From NCBI GenBank assembly GCA_041581135.1, contig JBFGCM010000046.1, positions 1-28,943 of the forward strand: a stretch of DNA of 28,943 bases. Reading direction: 5' to 3'. The position numbers and the translations under genes are program-made. Shown piece after piece: positions 8,301 through 16,917 of this stretch. How positions within the stretch are numbered: the first letter of the stretch is position 1; every line of letters begins with the position of its first letter. The notes below the pieces were generated by a model, which saw only the letters and a program-made list of their open reading frames with translations, searched no databases and was not told the DNA's origin. This DNA is from JBFGCM01 sp041581135. Its GTDB lineage: Bacteria; Actinomycetota; Acidimicrobiia; Spongiisociales; UBA5794.

Positions 8301-11300
8301 GTCGACACCAAGATCACGTCCGACGAGGCGGCCTCGGAGGGGGTCTACACCATCCAGGTGAGCGGCTACAACGGCGCCACGAGCGCGGACCCGTACGTGC
8401 TGCGGGCTCGGGTGACCGACCCGGTCGGCTATCCGGTGTGCGATCCCCACGTGCTGCCCTTCGACCCGGGACCTCCGATCGCCACATTCGACCCGGCGGC
8501 CACACCCGACGCCCTCAACACTGTCTTCCTGCTCAACATGCGCCGATTGGAGGGCCGCTACGGCACCGCTGAGGCGCAGCAGGTGCTCGCCGACCTACAA
8601 GGGCTGGTCGATCTGCTCAATGACGACTCGTCCACGCCGGCCGATCCCGAGCTCGCAGCCCTGGGCCTCACCGCCACCATCGTGCCCGTAGAGGCGGTCA
8701 TCGGCACCGACATGAGCACGCACTACGAGGCGTGGGACCAGAATCCGTGCAATCCCGACACCGCCAACGACGTGGTGGGCGGCATCACCGAGATCCTGGA
8801 GGCGATCGACGACAACGGCACATCGGACCTCCAGTTCATCACCGTGGTGGGGAGCGACGAGATGATCCCGTACGCTCGCGTTCCCGATCTGACCACCCTC
8901 TCCAACCAGGCCGACTATGCCGGCGTCTTCCCCACGCAGACGGCGTTGTACGGAGCATCGGTGAGCGAGCACGTGCTGTCGGACGACGCCTACGGCGACG
9001 TGGACCCGATCCCATGGCTGGGCCGGCAGCTCTTCGTGCCCGACCGGGCGGTCGGCCGCCTGGTCGAGAACCCGGCCGAGATCCGCACTGCGATCGAGCT
9101 GTTCATCGTCAACGACGGCGCCCTCGATCCGGCCACGTCACTCGTCACCGGTTACGACTTCCTGACCGACGGTGCGCTCGAGGTCGACGGGGCCTTGGAC
9201 ACCAACCTTCCGCAGCCCCCGGTGACGCTCATCAACGACACGTGGACCGCTGCCGACGTCGGAAGCCTGTTGCTGCCGAGCTCGGCACCCGCTCCCGAGG
9301 TGGGGGCGCTCAACGCCCACTTCGACCACTACCGGCTCCAACCGGCCGCCGGGGGCGACGAGCTCTACACGGTCGAGGACATTCTGCTCAACGGCACCGA
9401 CGACAACGGAGACTCCCGCCTGGAGAGTCGCATCTTCTTCTCGATGGGGTGCAACGCCGCAATCAACGTACCGGACGACTACTTCGACGCGTCCGATCTC
9501 AGAATCTCCGACTGGGCCCAGGTCTTCTCGAGGCACGGAGCCATCATGGTGGGCAACACCGGATTCGGCTACGGCGACACGGCCGCGGTCGCCCTGTCGG
9601 AGAGACTCATGGGGCTGTTCGCCGAGCGTCTCGACGGATCGATGACGGCGGCACAGGCACTCACGTTCGCCAAACAGGAGTACGTCGCCGGTCTCGGTCT
9701 CTACGGCGTCTTCGACGAAAAGGCCCTCGTCGAGGCCACCTTCTACGGCATGCCGTTCTACGGCCTCAGCGGGTCCGGGGCCGTCCCCCCTGCCCCGGAC
9801 CCGCTGACCACGGTGCCCGACCCCGCGACCGGCCTCACCACAGCCACCGTGGCGGTGTCCATCGACCCCGAGAACGGATTCGGCGAGGTCCCCACCGAGA
9901 CGGGCTCCTTCCTCGAGGTGTCCGGCTTCGACCTCACCGATGTCGCCGGTGGCGGCCAGCCTCAGTCACAACCGGGCAACGACGCGCAGGTGACCCACTA
10001 CCGACCCATCCAGCCACGCGTCGAGCTGGATGTGACCGGTGATGGAACGACCGGCCGCGCCCACGGTGCCTTGCTGACGGAGCTGGCATCGGTCGACATC
10101 GAGGACTTCGACGCCGCCGTCGCCCGACCGGTCATCGATCTGAGCGAGAACGAACCCGAGCTGCTGTTCGCAGGCACGATCTTCCCTTCGGCGTTGCAGA
10201 ACATCAACAGCTTCAAGACCCCGGTCGGCGATCGCCAGCGACTCGTCCTCATGGCAGGTCAGTTCTTCCTCGCCGATCCGGAAACGGGGCTCGGCGTGCA
10301 ACGCACCTACACGGACTTCGAAACGCAAATCTTCTACTCAGAGAGCGACGATTTCGATCCCCCCTTCATTGCCATGTCCAGCGCACAACTCATCGGGGGA
10401 TTCATCGACTTCGACATCCTGGTCGAAGAGAACCCCGACGACCTGCCGGCCGGGAACGACACGGTCACCCGCGTGGTGGCGCTGTGGAAAGACAACCCCA
10501 CCACCTGGCAGCGCGTCGAACTCGTCGATCAGGGCGACGGCCACTGGACGGGTAGCGGCGGACCCGTCGTGGGCCTCGATACCGAGTACCTCATCCAAGC
10601 CGTCGACGCCAGCGGCAACGTGGGGGTCAGCACCAACAAGGGTCGCTTCCACGAGGCCGACCTCGTCGCCGCCACCCTGGAAGCTCCCGAAGTGGACGAG
10701 GGCAGCGAAGCTGCCATCACCGTGCAATTCAGCGCTCCCGATGCCGCGCTCACCGCGACCATCGACTGGGGTGACGGCACCCAGGACATCGTGACCAACC
10801 CCAGTTCGCCCTTCGAAGCCTCTCACACGTACGCCAACGACGGCGTGTTCACCATCGAGATCTGCATCAGTGACGGCGCCGGATTCGAGATGTGCGACCA
10901 GCTGGAGATCACTGTGCGCAACGTCCCGCCGCTCGTCGACGCCGGACCCGACCAGAGCCTGCCCGACACCTCGGTGGCCGTCATCGTGTCGGCCACCTTC
11001 AGCGACCCGGGCAACGACGATCACGTGGCACTGATCGACTGGGGGGATAGCACCACGAGCGAGGGGCTCATCACGGGCGACCTGGTGAGCGGCAGCCACT
11101 TCTACGCCGCAGAGGGCACCTACACGGTGACGGTGGAGGTGTTCGACGACGACGGGTCAGGCACCGACTCGTTCGAGGTGCGCATCGGCAACGAGGGGCC
11201 GGAGGTGGCCGAACCCGCCCCTGACGTGATCGCACCAGAGGGAACATCCGTCGAGAATGGCGGCAGCTTCTTGGATCCCGATGGCGATGCCATCGTCTCC

Positions 11301-12719
11301 ATCGCCGCCGACATCGGTGACACGGTGGATCTGGGCGAGGGGGCGTGGTCGTGGAGCTACACCCCGCCCGATGGCCCGGCCGAGGTGATCGTCACGGTGA
11401 CCGCCACCGACGACCAGGGCAACACGGGCACCGACCAGTTCGTCGTCACCGTCACCGACGTGGCACCCGTGGCCGTGCTGGAGGGCGCCGCAGTCACTCC
11501 CGAGGGCAGCGTGTACAGCCTCGGCGTCGACGTGGCCGACCCCGGCGACGACACCGTGACCGCGGTGCTCGTCGATTGGGGCGACGGGTCGGTGGACGTG
11601 GGACCGCCGGGCACGTTCGAACATGTCTATCTCGATGGCCCTGACGAGGTCACCATCGGCGTGGACGCGACCAACGAAGACGGCACCTTCGAAGAAGCGG
11701 GAACACTCGAGGTGAGTGTCTCCAACGTGGCTCCCACGGCGGAGATCACCGTCGACCCGCCCAGCCCCATCGACCTCGGCACTGCGGTGTCGCTGACTTC
11801 GGCGGTGACCGACCCGGGCGACGATACGTTCAGCTACGCGTGGGAGGTCACCGACTCCGAGGGCGGCATCGTGGCCGGCGGCACCACCGACTCGTTGCTC
11901 TTCACCCCCTTGGCCACGGGGACTTTCACGGCGACGCTGATCGTCACCGACAGTGACGGCGACTCGGGAGAGCCGGCCGAGGCCGTCTTCGAGGTGGTTG
12001 GTGACGACGAGCCGATCATCGACGGCCTTGACGTGACGCCGGCCGGACCCATACCCGTGGGCACCGAGGTGACCGCGACGGCGAGCTTCACCGGCACGGT
12101 GGCCACGGCCACGGTGGACTGGGGCGACGGCACCGTGGACCCGGTGACCCCGACGTCGGGCATCCTGCAGGCCGCACACACGTACACCGAAGCCGGCCTG
12201 TACGAGGTAGCGGTGACGGTGACCGGGCCCGGAGGGACCAGCGACACCGAGACCTTCTCGTTCGTGGTCGTGTTCGACGAGCTCGTCCCCACGCGAGGCG
12301 GTGGCACCATCATCAACCCGACGGACTCGACTGATCCGCCCAATGACAGCGCCACAGCCCAGTTCTCGTTCTCGACGCGCTACCGGCGGAGCGGTGAGCT
12401 GGGCGGGACCCTTCGGTTTGCCCTCCGTGGTGAGGAGCTCACCTTCCAGTCAACCGACCTGACGTATGCGGTCGTCGCCGGCAACCGGGCCGACATCGCC
12501 GGCACGGGCACGCTCAACGACGTCCCCGGCTACACGATGCAGATCATCGCCATCGACGGTGACCGCTCCGGCGGTGACGATGTTGACCGCTTCCGGGCTC
12601 GCATCCTCCTCGGCGAGGAGGTCGTCTACGACAGCGCTCCCGGCACCGACCCGCTCGCCGCCCCCGACACCGGGCTACTCACCGGAGGCATCCGCATCGG
12701 CGGCAGGGCGATGCTGTAG
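5307..12719 (+). CDS. giant secreted multidomain protein: beta-helix, PISSV pentad repeats, C25-like peptidase, PKD domains
   Basis: 2470 residues; GTG start behind GAGAAGGGGGA. Residues 1-35 form a Sec signal peptide (cleavage likely after SQA). Residues about 48-70 resemble a CSLREA segment, and 70-450 form a Gly/Asn-rich right-handed beta-helix (repeated ISGN and GGGI) ending in a choice-of-anchor Q-like tail. PISSV repeats follow at 488-537 and 658-692, with a lone copy at 984-988. Residues about 878-1025 resemble a pre-peptidase C-terminal domain. Residues about 1065-1490 resemble a gingipain-type C25 cysteine peptidase, with probable H1341 (AHFDHYRLQ) and C1382 (FFSMGCNAA). PKD-like domains follow, marked by DWGDGT-type turns near 1819, 1910, 2089 and 2270 plus one without that turn. 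The last 140 residues are unassigned. No LPXTG or C-terminal membrane anchor is visible. Likely a surface or released adhesin/peptidase; the peptidase call is from pattern only. Confidence 0.85.
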   Translation: MSPGRWLITVVRPAAVLVVAGLTAVGLLAPAISQASHGGGDLVVAINDPACDDAVGDPFCTIRAAVDTAEGGEHITVAPGVYGPFTVTADVTIIGQHPNRTIVSGFGEGRVVTVEAGLTEVVISRMTLSHGLSDESNGGGLLIASPTTLQRVIVSANESASNGGGIAVQAELTILDSTISGNAAGGDGGGIWAAEGAGEITIVSSTIAGNAASRGGGVAAAGNSMAIIDSTVSGNTSELSGGGIHVSGGTTMTIDGSTIDSNESTDSDGGGIAMETADLTAANSTISGNRAPSDGGGIFTGQSAPVLRNVTITANSAGLGGGIATDSLLATSAKNTIIAGNTASFGGPDCTGSGTDVESIGYTLIGDTTECDVSPGPGDISDVDAGLGPLAGNGGPTATHALLAGSPAIEAGSPATPGGDDPTACEDVDQRDVPRPQQELCDIGALETSGATLLVELASDTVETPPGATRVPVADIALDALGSQASAPISSVPISSVPISSVPISSVPISSVPISSVPISSVPISSVPISSVPISSVNVPCGDATGWEQVLAGTPLEGVPIQTVTLQDVLALDAASTNDCVAELVVGNADFSQSVLGKLSLAALSFGDRPLDEIPLNGGAGAAGDEWCAFLAAAGFDCATNDITGSSTIAALDIADAPISSVPISSVPISSVPISSVPISSVPISSVPISSVNAIFDCETFDCATFATFGDAFAAGALRPEATFGDYFFGLLEGSDFPWEELPLEDIGVQRFDPNAPVVDYRVEFSVFGTELVLPGTVDMTLPEGFLYVEGSGSLTVDGGGASATFAVDDPAVMGTTHSFDLPQAIEPLADHTLSFLAYPGLRLGVFSAAATVTVGAAMAAASGTAPVTVIEAFEPEGNSVDTAPVVESDVLLISHVATEGDTDFYSVPIPDLAGARIQLSLSQLDADNDLIIYRPVADQLSAYPESDTGTQIAPVEDPGINSINQQNALAPETIQDIGIQSLPISSVSANRDTTDEQVDTKITSDEAASEGVYTIQVSGYNGATSADPYVLRARVTDPVGYPVCDPHVLPFDPGPPIATFDPAATPDALNTVFLLNMRRLEGRYGTAEAQQVLADLQGLVDLLNDDSSTPADPELAALGLTATIVPVEAVIGTDMSTHYEAWDQNPCNPDTANDVVGGITEILEAIDDNGTSDLQFITVVGSDEMIPYARVPDLTTLSNQADYAGVFPTQTALYGASVSEHVLSDDAYGDVDPIPWLGRQLFVPDRAVGRLVENPAEIRTAIELFIVNDGALDPATSLVTGYDFLTDGALEVDGALDTNLPQPPVTLINDTWTAADVGSLLLPSSAPAPEVGALNAHFDHYRLQPAAGGDELYTVEDILLNGTDDNGDSRLESRIFFSMGCNAAINVPDDYFDASDLRISDWAQVFSRHGAIMVGNTGFGYGDTAAVALSERLMGLFAERLDGSMTAAQALTFAKQEYVAGLGLYGVFDEKALVEATFYGMPFYGLSGSGAVPPAPDPLTTVPDPATGLTTATVAVSIDPENGFGEVPTETGSFLEVSGFDLTDVAGGGQPQSQPGNDAQVTHYRPIQPRVELDVTGDGTTGRAHGALLTELASVDIEDFDAAVARPVIDLSENEPELLFAGTIFPSALQNINSFKTPVGDRQRLVLMAGQFFLADPETGLGVQRTYTDFETQIFYSESDDFDPPFIAMSSAQLIGGFIDFDILVEENPDDLPAGNDTVTRVVALWKDNPTTWQRVELVDQGDGHWTGSGGPVVGLDTEYLIQAVDASGNVGVSTNKGRFHEADLVAATLEAPEVDEGSEAAITVQFSAPDAALTATIDWGDGTQDIVTNPSSPFEASHTYANDGVFTIEICISDGAGFEMCDQLEITVRNVPPLVDAGPDQSLPDTSVAVIVSATFSDPGNDDHVALIDWGDSTTSEGLITGDLVSGSHFYAAEGTYTVTVEVFDDDGSGTDSFEVRIGNEGPEVAEPAPDVIAPEGTSVENGGSFLDPDGDAIVSIAADIGDTVDLGEGAWSWSYTPPDGPAEVIVTVTATDDQGNTGTDQFVVTVTDVAPVAVLEGAAVTPEGSVYSLGVDVADPGDDTVTAVLVDWGDGSVDVGPPGTFEHVYLDGPDEVTIGVDATNEDGTFEEAGTLEVSVSNVAPTAEITVDPPSPIDLGTAVSLTSAVTDPGDDTFSYAWEVTDSEGGIVAGGTTDSLLFTPLATGTFTATLIVTDSDGDSGEPAEAVFEVVGDDEPIIDGLDVTPAGPIPVGTEVTATASFTGTVATATVDWGDGTVDPVTPTSGILQAAHTYTEAGLYEVAVTVTGPGGTSDTETFSFVVVFDELVPTRGGGTIINPTDSTDPPNDSATAQFSFSTRYRRSGELGGTLRFALRGEELTFQSTDLTYAVVAGNRADIAGTGTLNDVPGYTMQIIAIDGDRSGGDDVDRFRARILLGEEVVYDSAPGTDPLAAPDTGLLTGGIRIGGRAML
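6768..6917 (+). repeat. ten tandem 15-bp repeats encoding PISSV
   Basis: Ten uninterrupted 15-bp units encode exactly PISSV ten times inside the giant exoprotein (residues 488-537). The DNA units are of two main types, cccatcagctccgtc and ccgatctcatcggtg, in the order A B A A B A B A A A with small third-base changes. Units 1-2 and 4-5 are the same 30-bp pair. The protein repeat is perfect although the DNA repeat is not. Confidence 0.97.
7278..7382 (+). repeat. seven tandem 15-bp repeats encoding PISSV
   Basis: Seven perfect PISSV units (residues 658-692) follow a 120-residue spacer after the first block. Six of the seven use AGC for the first serine and one uses TCG. Both blocks end in PISSV followed by Asn (VNV and VNA), so they look like copies of one module. 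A single extra PISSV unit lies at 8256-8270, coded with the serine codon types in the opposite order (TCC AGT). Confidence 0.97.
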
Positions 12720-12866
12720 ATCCGGCGGGGAGCGCGGTGAACCGCGTGCTGGATCGTGGTGTGCGGCCGCTCGACGAGTGCCTGCCGACCCTCTGGGCCT
12801 TTTCGCCGGTGGTTCTGTGTGGCGAGCGCCGAGGATCACCACACGGTGTGAGAGGATCCTCCCCTG

Positions 12867-13736
12867 ATGGCATGGAATGGCGACGCCGCACGCACGTTCA
12901 TGTACGAGAACGGGCGGCTGTTGGAGCAGCGGGTCTACGCCTCGCTGTTCGAGAGTGGGGGCACGGCCGGCGTCCTTTCCGCGTTGGCTGCCTATCAGAA
13001 CGATGACGGCGGTTTCGGCCACGGGCTCGAGCCGGACAAGCGGGCACCCGCTAGCCAGCCGCTCGACGTCGAGATTGCATTCGAGCGACTCGTGATGGTC
13101 GGCGCTCGAGCCGAGCATCTGGTCACTCCGGCGTGCGACTGGCTGGCCACGGTCACTGCGCCATCCGGTGCGGTCCCGATCCTGTTGCCATCGGTCGCCG
13201 GTTACCCGCGTGCCCACCATTTCGAAGCGGCCGAGTACCCACCGGGCCTCAACCCGACCGCGGCGATCGCCGCCCACGCTCATGCCCTGGCCGTGACGCA
13301 CCCCTGGGTCGAGCAGGCGACCGAGTACTGCTTCGCCGAACTAGAGGCAGGCCGAGTACCACGTGAAGCCCACGAGCTGCTCGGGCTCAGCAAGCTCGTG
13401 GAGACTGCGCCGGATCGAGAGCGGGCAACGCTGGCGGCGGAGCGCATCGCATCGGCGTTGCCAACGGCGCGATTCGTGAAGCTGGATCCCGACGCCGACA
13501 CCTACGGGGTCACGCCATTGGAGTTCGCACCCACTCCGGAGAGCGTCACGAGGGCGTGGTTCGACGACGCGCTCCTGCAAGCTCATGTCGACCAGCTCGA
13601 GCAGGCACAGCAGTCCGACGGTGGCTGGCCCATCTCGTGGCAAACTCCCAGCGCGGCATCACGGTTCGAGTGGCGTGCGATCCGAACCCTGGTCGCCGTG
13701 CTCGTGCTGACCGCCTACGGTCGCCTCCCAGACTGA
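12867..13736 (+). CDS. alpha/alpha-toroid-like protein with QW-type motifs (prenyltransferase/squalene-cyclase fold)
   Basis: A 289-residue soluble protein with no signal peptide. Two QW-like motifs stand near its ends: QNDDGGFGHGLEPD (about 44-57) and QSDGGWPISW (about 249-258). Helix-rich sequence between them fits the alpha/alpha-toroid fold of squalene cyclases and prenyltransferases. The DxDD acid motif of class II terpene cyclases is missing, and there is no obvious zinc site, so enzyme activity in that pathway is not supported. The ATG follows GAGAGGA, which sits inside the 10-bp palindrome region GAGGATCCTC (12850-12859). An inverted repeat GTGTGG/CCACAC (12815-12842) lies just upstream. 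The gene follows the giant exoprotein by 147 bp without an obvious terminator, and precedes the helicase by 86 bp. Function is unknown to me. Confidence 0.75.
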   Translation: MAWNGDAARTFMYENGRLLEQRVYASLFESGGTAGVLSALAAYQNDDGGFGHGLEPDKRAPASQPLDVEIAFERLVMVGARAEHLVTPACDWLATVTAPSGAVPILLPSVAGYPRAHHFEAAEYPPGLNPTAAIAAHAHALAVTHPWVEQATEYCFAELEAGRVPREAHELLGLSKLVETAPDRERATLAAERIASALPTARFVKLDPDADTYGVTPLEFAPTPESVTRAWFDDALLQAHVDQLEQAQQSDGGWPISWQTPSAASRFEWRAIRTLVAVLVLTAYGRLPD

Positions 13737-13810
13737 GTGGTGCCCGAGGCTTGCGTCCGACCTGACCACGACCGCGCCGATACTCGAACGGGCACGTCAC
13801 AGGGTCTCCC

Positions 13811-13816
13811 TACCAT
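13811..13816 (+). promoter_or_regulatory. putative leaderless -10 box (TACCAT) for the helicase gene
   Basis: TACCAT lies six bases before the GTG at 13823, and no Shine-Dalgarno sequence is present there. The position fits transcription starting at or next to the start codon. No clear -35 element is visible. Confidence 0.4.
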
Positions 13817-13822
13817 CGCACC

Positions 13823-16066
<2,244 letters not shown>

Positions 16067-16086
16067 GCGGCAGCCCAGAGTGCCGA

Positions 16087-16419
16087 TCAGCCGCTTGGCG
16101 GGTGGTAGGAGGCAAGCGCCGTCTTCGCCTTCTCCAGCATGGCCGCCTGGTCGTCGTGCTCGAACAGCAGGGTGGTCTTGGCGCCGGCGAGGGCCCCGGT
16201 GCTGGACACGGCGATGCTCACCGCCGCTGCCGACACCGAGTCGGGCAGGTCGGCCACGGCGAATCCGTCCCAGTCGCCGAACATCCAGTAGAACGACTCC
16301 AGCGACCCGCCGAGCGACTCGGCGATCGCACGTGCCGCCGCCGAACGGTCGGAGGGGTTCTTGATCATGTTCGCCCACGATTCGTGGGTGTACGAGAACT
16401 GGATCAGGTACTTGGCCAC
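16087..16419 (-). CDS. GYD domain protein
   Basis: A 110-residue protein starting MAKYLIQFSYTHESWA and containing GGSLESFYWMFGDWDGFAVADLPD, shown here in parts as GGSLESFYWMFGDWDG and FAVADLPD. These are the hallmarks of the GYD family, a small dimeric alpha/beta-barrel-like group of unknown function found across actinobacteria and proteobacteria. I chose the GTG at 16419 because GAAAGGGGAAG lies directly upstream and it gives the usual family N-terminus. An in-frame GTG at 16437 would add only six residues. The gene converges on the helicase with a 20-bp gap and is divergent from the ABM-like gene at 16534. No catalytic residues can be assigned. Confidence 0.85.
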   Translation of the reverse strand: MAKYLIQFSYTHESWANMIKNPSDRSAAARAIAESLGGSLESFYWMFGDWDGFAVADLPDSVSAAAVSIAVSSTGALAGAKTTLLFEHDDQAAMLEKAKTALASYHPPSG

Positions 16420-16461
16420 AGCTTCCCCTTTCGTCACTCACTCGAACGCTACGCCCCGGAT

Positions 16462-16493
16462 GCCGCCGGAAGAACGGAACTTCCTGAGGCGGC
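16462..16493. promoter_or_regulatory. bulged inverted repeat in the divergent promoter region
   Basis: GCCGCC-GGAAG, a seven-base loop, then CTTCC, a three-base bulge (tga) and GGCGGC. Eleven base pairs can form, all perfect. It lies between the GYD gene and the ABM-like gene, upstream of the putative -10 box at 16522. It could be an operator, or a hairpin in the leader of the GYD transcript. Confidence 0.4.
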
Positions 16494-16521
16494 GGGCACC
16501 CGTGGAGGATCGATCGCCGCG

Positions 16522-16527
16522 TAGGGT
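16522..16527 (+). promoter_or_regulatory. putative leaderless -10 box (TAGGGT) for the ABM-like gene
   Basis: TAGGGT is followed by six bases and then the ATG at 16534. There is no purine-rich ribosome binding site in the gap. This fits leaderless transcription starting at the start codon. No clear -35 element is visible. Confidence 0.45.
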
Positions 16528-16533
16528 GCACAC

Positions 16534-16878
16534 ATGCGCTTCGTACATCTCATGGAGGCCACGGTGAAGCCGGGCCAGATGCAGACATTCGTCAACGCCG
16601 TGCAGCAGTGGGAGCGGTCGGCGTTCGAGGACGAACACGCACCCGAGTACCACGCGGTATACGTGTCCGAGCGCGAGCCGGGCAAAGTCGTGATGATCAC
16701 CCAGTTCAGGGACGAGCAACATGCCGCCGCCTTCGGCGAACACGGCCTGCTGGACGCGTTCCGCGCCTCGATCGGGGATTGCTGTGTCGACCCGCCCCGC
16801 CGGGAAGGCTACGACCTCTTCTACGGCGCGGGCCCGGGCGGCACTCGGGCGATCTTCGGTGAGGAACCCCGCGTCTGA
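16534..16878 (+). CDS. small ABM-like (dimeric alpha/beta-barrel) protein
   Basis: A 114-residue protein. The start MRFVHLMEATVKPGQMQTFV, then a central helix, an HAVYVSEREPGKVVMITQF strand pair and FRDEQHAAAFGEHGLLDAF resemble the antibiotic biosynthesis monooxygenase (ABM)/ferredoxin-like fold. In that fold, two subunits form a barrel around a small substrate. Active-site residues are not diagnostic in this family, so it could be a monooxygenase, a heme-binding protein or a binding protein of no known activity. It is cytoplasmic. The start has no Shine-Dalgarno sequence and a TAGGGT box six bases upstream. It sits head to head with another small barrel-like protein (GYD), so the two might be co-regulated. 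Fold assignment is moderate and function is unknown. Confidence 0.65.
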   Translation: MRFVHLMEATVKPGQMQTFVNAVQQWERSAFEDEHAPEYHAVYVSEREPGKVVMITQFRDEQHAAAFGEHGLLDAFRASIGDCCVDPPRREGYDLFYGAGPGGTRAIFGEEPRV

Positions 16879-16888
16879 CACCTCCTAC

Positions 16889-16904
16889 CCGACCGCGGGG
16901 TCGG
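16889..16904. terminator. short GC-rich stem-loop between convergent genes
   Basis: CCGACC, loop GCGG, GGTCGG: a perfect six-pair stem in the 39-bp gap between the ABM-like gene and the SARP gene, which run toward each other. There is no T-tract on either side, so it would be a weak bidirectional terminator at best. Confidence 0.4.
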
Positions 16905-16917
16905 CATGAGGGCGTCG

